The position numbers and the translations under genes were made by a program. Under the pieces are notes generated by a model, which searched no databases, was not told the origin of the DNA, and saw only the letters and a program-made list of their open reading frames with translations. 44,795 nt of DNA from Deltaproteobacteria bacterium (GTDB taxonomy: Bacteria > Desulfobacterota > DSM-4660 > Desulfatiglandales > HGW-15). The stretch spans positions 1-44,795 of the forward strand of contig JAFDEE010000013.1 in the NCBI GenBank assembly GCA_019310525.1, read 5' to 3'. Below are positions 41,958-44,795 of this stretch, in pieces. Positions within the stretch are counted from its first letter, which is position 1, and each line of letters starts with the position of its first letter.

Positions 41958-41975
41958 ATGTTAAAATATTGACAT
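41958..41975. promoter_or_regulatory. Inverted repeat over the -35 of the 42052 gene
   Basis: ATGTTAAAATATTGACAT is an inverted repeat with 7-base arms and one mismatch. Its core GTTAAAATATTGAC matches 10 of 12 defined bases of the recalled FleQ box. It overlaps the candidate -35 TTGACA. A related palindrome lies about 30 bp downstream, on the same face of the helix. Confidence 0.5.
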
Positions 41976-41997
41976 CCGTGGAGGTTTGAGCCAAAAT
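41969..41997 (+). promoter_or_regulatory. Candidate sigma-70 promoter for the 42052 regulator
   Basis: A perfect TTGACA (41969-41974) is followed after 17 bases by CAAAAT (41992-41997), 4 of 6 matches to TATAAT. No GG-N10-GC sigma-54 element was found in this gap. The start point would be near 42004, giving a leader of about 48 bases. Confidence 0.5.
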
Positions 41998-42003
41998 ATT
42001 GGC
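41990..42003. promoter_or_regulatory. Palindrome over the -10 of the 42052 gene
   Basis: GCCAAAATATTGGC has perfect 5-bp arms around AATA. It shares AAAATATTG with the repeat at 41958-41975. It covers the candidate -10, a position suited to repression. Confidence 0.5.
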
Positions 42004-42051
42004 GTTTCTTGGGTTTCTGTTGGGATTCCAAATGCCCAGGGGGATGAAAAT

Positions 42052-43443
42052 ATGGCCGGAATAAAGATCTTGGTGGTGGATGATGAGGCCAAAATCAGGG
42101 ATCAGTTCACCGAATTCCTCCAGCGTCATGAATTTGAAGTCAATGTTGCCGAAAACGGCGAGGTGGCCATAGGGGTCCTGGAGCAGGATTTCTATGATGT
42201 GGCCCTTATCGACCTGAATATGCCTAAAGTGGACGGAATGGCCGTATTGCGCCACCTGGTGGATCACCACAGCGATACCGTGGGCATTATCCTTACGGGT
42301 TACGCCACGATCCGGAACGCGGTGGAGGCCATGAAAATAGGGGCCTATGACTATTTGGCCAAACCGGTCAAAATGGAAGAGGTCCTGATGGTCATCCAGC
42401 GGGCCTTGGAATTCAGGGACTTGAGGCGGGAGAATCTGGCCCTGAAAAGGCAGTTGAAGCAGAAGTACCGATTTGAAAATTTCGTGGGTGACAGCCCTCA
42501 GATGGCAAAGGTCTTCAGAATCATCGAAAAGGTGGCGGACACGGACAGCACAGTCCTTATTCTGGGGGAGTCCGGAACTGGAAAAGAATTGGTGGCCCGG
42601 GCGATCCACTATCACAGTTACAGGCGTGACAAACCTATGATCCCGGTCAACTGTGGGGCTATTCCGGAGGAACTCCTGGAAAGCGAACTCTTCGGTCACG
42701 AGAAGGGCGCCTTCACAAATGCCATAAGGACCCGCATCGGGCGTTTCGAACTGGCAGACGGGGGAACGATATTTCTGGACGAGGTCGCTGAAATGAGTCC
42801 TCACCTTCAGGTCAAACTCCTTCGGGTGCTTCAGGAGCAGGAGTTTGAACGGCTGGGAGGAACCAAGACCATCAAGTGTGACGTCCGCATTCTTGCGGCC
42901 ACCAATAAGAACCTGGAGAAGCTCATTGAGGACGGGACCTTCAGGGAAGATCTTTATTACCGTCTCAAGGTGATTCCCATCGAGATTCCCCCCTTGCGGG
43001 ACAGGAGAAGCGATATCCCCCTGCTGGTTCATCACTTTCTGGAGAAGACCTCCAAGGCCAAGAAAAAGCCTATCAAGGGGGTGTCAAGGGAGGTCATGAA
43101 CGCACTTACGCAGTATGATTGGCCCGGAAACGTGCGTGAACTTGAAAATATCGTAGAGCGTATGGTGATCCTGAGTGAGGGGGACACCTTGACCATAGAC
43201 GATCTGCCGGAAAAGATTTCCAGGAAGCAGGCCCCCAACCTGGCGATCCAGACCTCGATCCCGGATGAGGGGTTCTCCCTCAGCCATGCCATCAACGAGT
43301 ATGAACGCCAGTTGATCATAAGCGCCCTGGAAAAGGCCGACTGGGTGAAGAACAGGGCAGCAAAACTGTTGAATATGAACCGGACCACCCTGGTGGAGAA
43401 GATCAAGAAACAGGGAATTGAAAGGAATCGTATGGCGAACTGA
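42052..43443 (+). CDS. Sigma-54 response regulator (FlrC/FleR-like)
   Basis: This 463-residue NtrC-family regulator has a complete receiver: D10 and D11, phospho-acceptor D54, T82 and K104. The AAA+ domain has Walker A GESGTGK (172-178) and Walker B IFLDE (240-244). The sigma-54 contact loop is GAFTNA (219-224) instead of GAFTGA. A Fis-type helix-turn-helix lies near 432-455 (AAKLLNMNRTTLVEKIKK). The ATG follows AGGGGGATG. Position next to csrA-fliW and flgM suggests a flagellar class regulator like FlrC or FleR, but no partner kinase is in the window. A terminator follows about 44 bases after the stop. Confidence 0.9.
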   Translation: MAGIKILVVDDEAKIRDQFTEFLQRHEFEVNVAENGEVAIGVLEQDFYDVALIDLNMPKVDGMAVLRHLVDHHSDTVGIILTGYATIRNAVEAMKIGAYDYLAKPVKMEEVLMVIQRALEFRDLRRENLALKRQLKQKYRFENFVGDSPQMAKVFRIIEKVADTDSTVLILGESGTGKELVARAIHYHSYRRDKPMIPVNCGAIPEELLESELFGHEKGAFTNAIRTRIGRFELADGGTIFLDEVAEMSPHLQVKLLRVLQEQEFERLGGTKTIKCDVRILAATNKNLEKLIEDGTFREDLYYRLKVIPIEIPPLRDRRSDIPLLVHHFLEKTSKAKKKPIKGVSREVMNALTQYDWPGNVRELENIVERMVILSEGDTLTIDDLPEKISRKQAPNLAIQTSIPDEGFSLSHAINEYERQLIISALEKADWVKNRAAKLLNMNRTTLVEKIKKQGIERNRMAN

Positions 43444-43486
43444 ATCCCTGGTGAAATCCTGGTGTGAGATCAGGAGGAACTCTCTT

Positions 43487-43516
43487 CGGCCCCGGATGGA
43501 TACTGGGGCCGTTTTT
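43487..43516 (+). terminator. Rho-independent terminator after the response regulator
   Basis: A perfect 7-bp stem CGGCCCC/GGGGCCG (43487-43493 with 43505-43511), with an 11-base loop, is followed by TTTTTG. It closes the regulator transcript ahead of the sigma-28 promoter at 43559. Confidence 0.88.
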
Positions 43517-43558
43517 GTTCGGGGGGGCCGGGGACCCGAAAAAAAATCAAAAATATTT

Positions 43559-43585
43559 TAAGATTCCCCGTGCTCTTGCCGATAG
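43559..43585 (+). promoter_or_regulatory. Sigma-28 (FliA) promoter for the flgM operon
   Basis: TAAGATTC and GCCGATAG are separated by 11 bases, that is TAAG (43559-43562), 15 bases, then GCCGATAG (43578-43585). This is close to the consensus TAAAGTTT-N11-GCCGATAA. It is 20 bases before the first ATG. FliA-driven flgM gives the usual negative feedback. Confidence 0.9.
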
Positions 43586-43605
43586 AGTGATTGGAGGTAA
43601 AACCC

Positions 43606-43914
43606 ATGATCACCACATACCAGATACGAAACGTGTTGCGTGTTTACGGTGATCAACTCAAGAGGAGAAACACGATCATTCAGGAAGGGTTGAAGTCTTC
43701 CGAGCAGCCATACGACATGGTCAGTATTTCCATGGATGCCCGGAGAAAACAGATGATCAGCGAGATGTCCGGCCGTCTGATCTCCCAACTCACTCCTAAG
43801 GATCACCGGGAGGAGAACGAGGAAAAGGATTCCCCGGATAGTCGGGTTCATGCGGAAAGAGACGAATCCGATCGCGAAAACCCATTGTTGGAGAACAGGT
43901 ATGAAAATAGATGA
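43606..43914 (+). CDS. FlgM-associated small protein, DVU0524-like
   Basis: The ATG at 43606, after TTGGAGGT, gives 102 residues. It starts ITTYQIRNVLRVYGDQLKRR and has YDMVSISMDARRKQMISEMS, then a polar tail with many Glu, Asp and Arg. Small proteins of this kind precede flgM in Desulfovibrio-type genomes (the DVU0524 family, from memory). No membrane helix is seen. It overlaps flgM by 14 bases and shares its FliA promoter, so a link to FlgM-FliA control or late export is likely but unproven. Confidence 0.75.
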   Translation: MITTYQIRNVLRVYGDQLKRRNTIIQEGLKSSEQPYDMVSISMDARRKQMISEMSGRLISQLTPKDHREENEEKDSPDSRVHAERDESDRENPLLENRYENR

Positions 43915-44221
43915 CGGTTATAATAACAGGATACTATTCGATAGCGCCCGTGAAGCATCAGCGAGGAGAAGGGCTGAAGAACAGGAGCCCCAGTCCACTG
44001 GCGGCGAAGAAAAGAGGGTGTCCGGAACCGAAGTGGATCTTTCCAAGACATCGGTGGATTTCAGCAAGGCCGCCGAGGCCCTTGAAAAAGACGCCGTTGC
44101 GCGCGCGGAGAAGGTAGATCGGATAAAGACCATGATGGAAGCCGGTACCTACGAGATTGATTCCAAAAAAGTTGCGGACAAGATTCTTGAAGATGCCCTT
44201 GCCGGGTTTTTGGAGCCCTGA
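43901..44221 (+). CDS. flgM: Anti-sigma-28 factor FlgM
   Basis: FlgM binds FliA in the cytoplasm and is exported once the hook is finished. The ATG at 43901 lies behind GGAG and overlaps the previous gene by 14 bases, giving 106 residues. The N-terminal half is polar and probably disordered. The C-terminal FliA-binding part has VDRIKTMMEAGTYEIDSKKV and ADKILEDAL, matching the family. It is the last plus-strand gene, followed by a bidirectional terminator. Confidence 0.94.
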   Translation: MKIDDGYNNRILFDSAREASARRRAEEQEPQSTGGEEKRVSGTEVDLSKTSVDFSKAAEALEKDAVARAEKVDRIKTMMEAGTYEIDSKKVADKILEDALAGFLEP

Positions 44222-44239
44222 ACAACCCGGTTTGCCCGA

Positions 44240-44280
44240 AACGACTAAGGCCGCCCTGAAAGGGCGGCCTTAGTCGTTTG
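44240..44280. terminator. Bidirectional terminator between convergent genes
   Basis: A perfect 19-bp inverted repeat (44240-44258 and 44262-44280) encloses a 3-base loop GAA. AAA and TTT at its ends give a T-run in both directions. It lies between flgM (plus) and the 44290 gene (minus), serving both. Confidence 0.93.
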
Positions 44281-44289
44281 CAGTCTGAA

Positions 44290-44700
44290 TCAATTATAGA
44301 AGAAACTATCAAAATAGACCGTGTCCACGGGTTTTTCCAGGTGTTTGTTGACCAACTCGATCACCTTTTTTCTAATGGAAACAAAGTCCCTTTTTTCAAA
44401 ATAAGATACCATTTCGGGATCATCCGCAGACATGAGAAGTTCGTGCTTTATCCTGGGCAGTTCCCTGATGAGGCGTTCCCGGTGCCGCTTATCCTTTGCG
44501 GGGATGGAGAAGGACAGCCTAAGGCTCTTGTCCCGGATGGTGGTGACCACCAGACATTCCACATTCCCGCCGGAGTGGCGGAAGGGCTCGAGGGTGATCT
44601 GGGGGATATGGATTTCTTCGCGGTAATTGTATAAGAATACGATGAGGCCGCCGAAGAAAATAATCAGAGATAACACAAAATAGGCTCTTCGACGTTTCAT
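44290..44700 (-). CDS. FliL-like membrane protein (third copy)
   Basis: This 136-residue minus-strand protein starts with basic residues and one membrane helix (about 7-24, YFVLSLIIFFGGLIVFLY), followed by a periplasmic domain. The C-terminus IRKKVIELVNKHLEKPVDTV then YFDSFFYN closely mirrors FliL, which ends with a helix and then IYFTEFIVQ. FliL-like is thus supported by topology, size and the C-terminal pattern, but not by strong overall similarity. The ATG overlaps the stop of the truncated upstream gene by 4 bases (ATGA), so it is the second gene of a minus-strand operon that continues beyond the window. No separate ribosome site is seen. Confidence 0.75.
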   Translation of the reverse strand: MKRRRAYFVLSLIIFFGGLIVFLYNYREEIHIPQITLEPFRHSGGNVECLVVTTIRDKSLRLSFSIPAKDKRHRERLIRELPRIKHELLMSADDPEMVSYFEKRDFVSIRKKVIELVNKHLEKPVDTVYFDSFFYN

Positions 44701-44795
44701 GTGGATTTAAGTAAAATATCAATTGGAGCAGCGATCAGGTAGATCATGGTAATAAAGGTTGCGGTATTTCGGTATCCTCTGGCACGAGCTCTTGC
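44697..44795 (-). CDS. C-terminal fragment of a membrane protein (cut by window edge)
   Basis: On the minus strand a frame enters from the right edge and runs for 32 codons to a TGA that overlaps the next ATG. The visible end is ARARARGYRNTATFITMIYL, followed by IAAPIDILLKST. The basic then hydrophobic pattern suggests a final membrane helix. The family cannot be judged. The ATGA overlap with the FliL-like gene implies translational coupling. Confidence 0.55.
   Translation of the reverse strand, partial: ARARARGYRNTATFITMIYLIAAPIDILLKST

Overview
The window is almost entirely one flagellar gene cluster from a Gram-negative bacterium. L- and P-ring genes (flgH, flgI) imply an outer membrane. 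The order flgBC-fliEFGHIJ, fliK-flgDE, motA-fliLMNOPQR-flhBA-flhFG-fliA, flgFGAHI-J, flgNKL-csrA-fliW and flgM, with several sigma-54 promoters and FleQ/FlrC-type activators, resembles Desulfobacterota ('Deltaproteobacteria'). This assignment is inferred from gene order and content; no marker gene is present. No transposon, CRISPR array, rRNA or tRNA gene was seen.

Layout. (1) Positions 1-594 are non-coding and hold a FleQ-box-like palindrome and a sigma-54 promoter; they precede a small secreted protein, a 1011-residue TPR protein and a NtrC-family activator with a degenerate receiver (595-5482). (2) A sigma-54 promoter at 5533 leads rod, MS-ring, switch and export-ATPase genes (flgB to fliJ) and a MotE-like gene (to 12610). 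(3) A sigma-54 promoter at 12884 leads fliK, flgD and flgE, closed by a strong terminator at 16948. (4) A second FleQ-like box and a sigma-54 promoter at 17249 lead motA (no motB follows), fliL, fliM, fliN, the export gate genes fliOPQR-flhBA, flhF, flhG and fliA. The same strand continues into poorly characterised genes (28618-32056): a FliL-like protein, a charged protein, a DUF2802-like membrane protein, a FliK-like protein, an FlhB C-domain paralogue (FlhX) and a small exported protein. (5) A sigma-54 promoter at 32354 leads flgF, flgG, flgA, flgH, flgI and an FlgJ fused to an M23 peptidase. (6) A sigma-28 promoter at 37824 leads flgN, flgK and flgL, followed by csrA and fliW. (7) A full-length sigma-54 response regulator has a candidate sigma-70 promoter overlapped by two related inverted repeats. 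(8) A near-consensus sigma-28 promoter at 43559 leads a DVU0524-like gene and flgM. A 19-bp hairpin terminator separates these from a convergent minus-strand pair: a FliL-like protein and a truncated membrane protein.

The sites suggest an ordered cascade: RpoN with one or both NtrC-type activators turns on basal body, hook and motor genes. The motA-fliA operon supplies FliA, which drives flgNKL and flgM, while FlgM restrains FliA. CsrA and FliW provide post-transcriptional control. The least explained parts are the 28.6-32.1 kb accessory block with a duplicated FliK/FlhB switch pair, the three FliL-type proteins, the lone motA, and the 595-3959 secreted protein pair under its own sigma-54 promoter.
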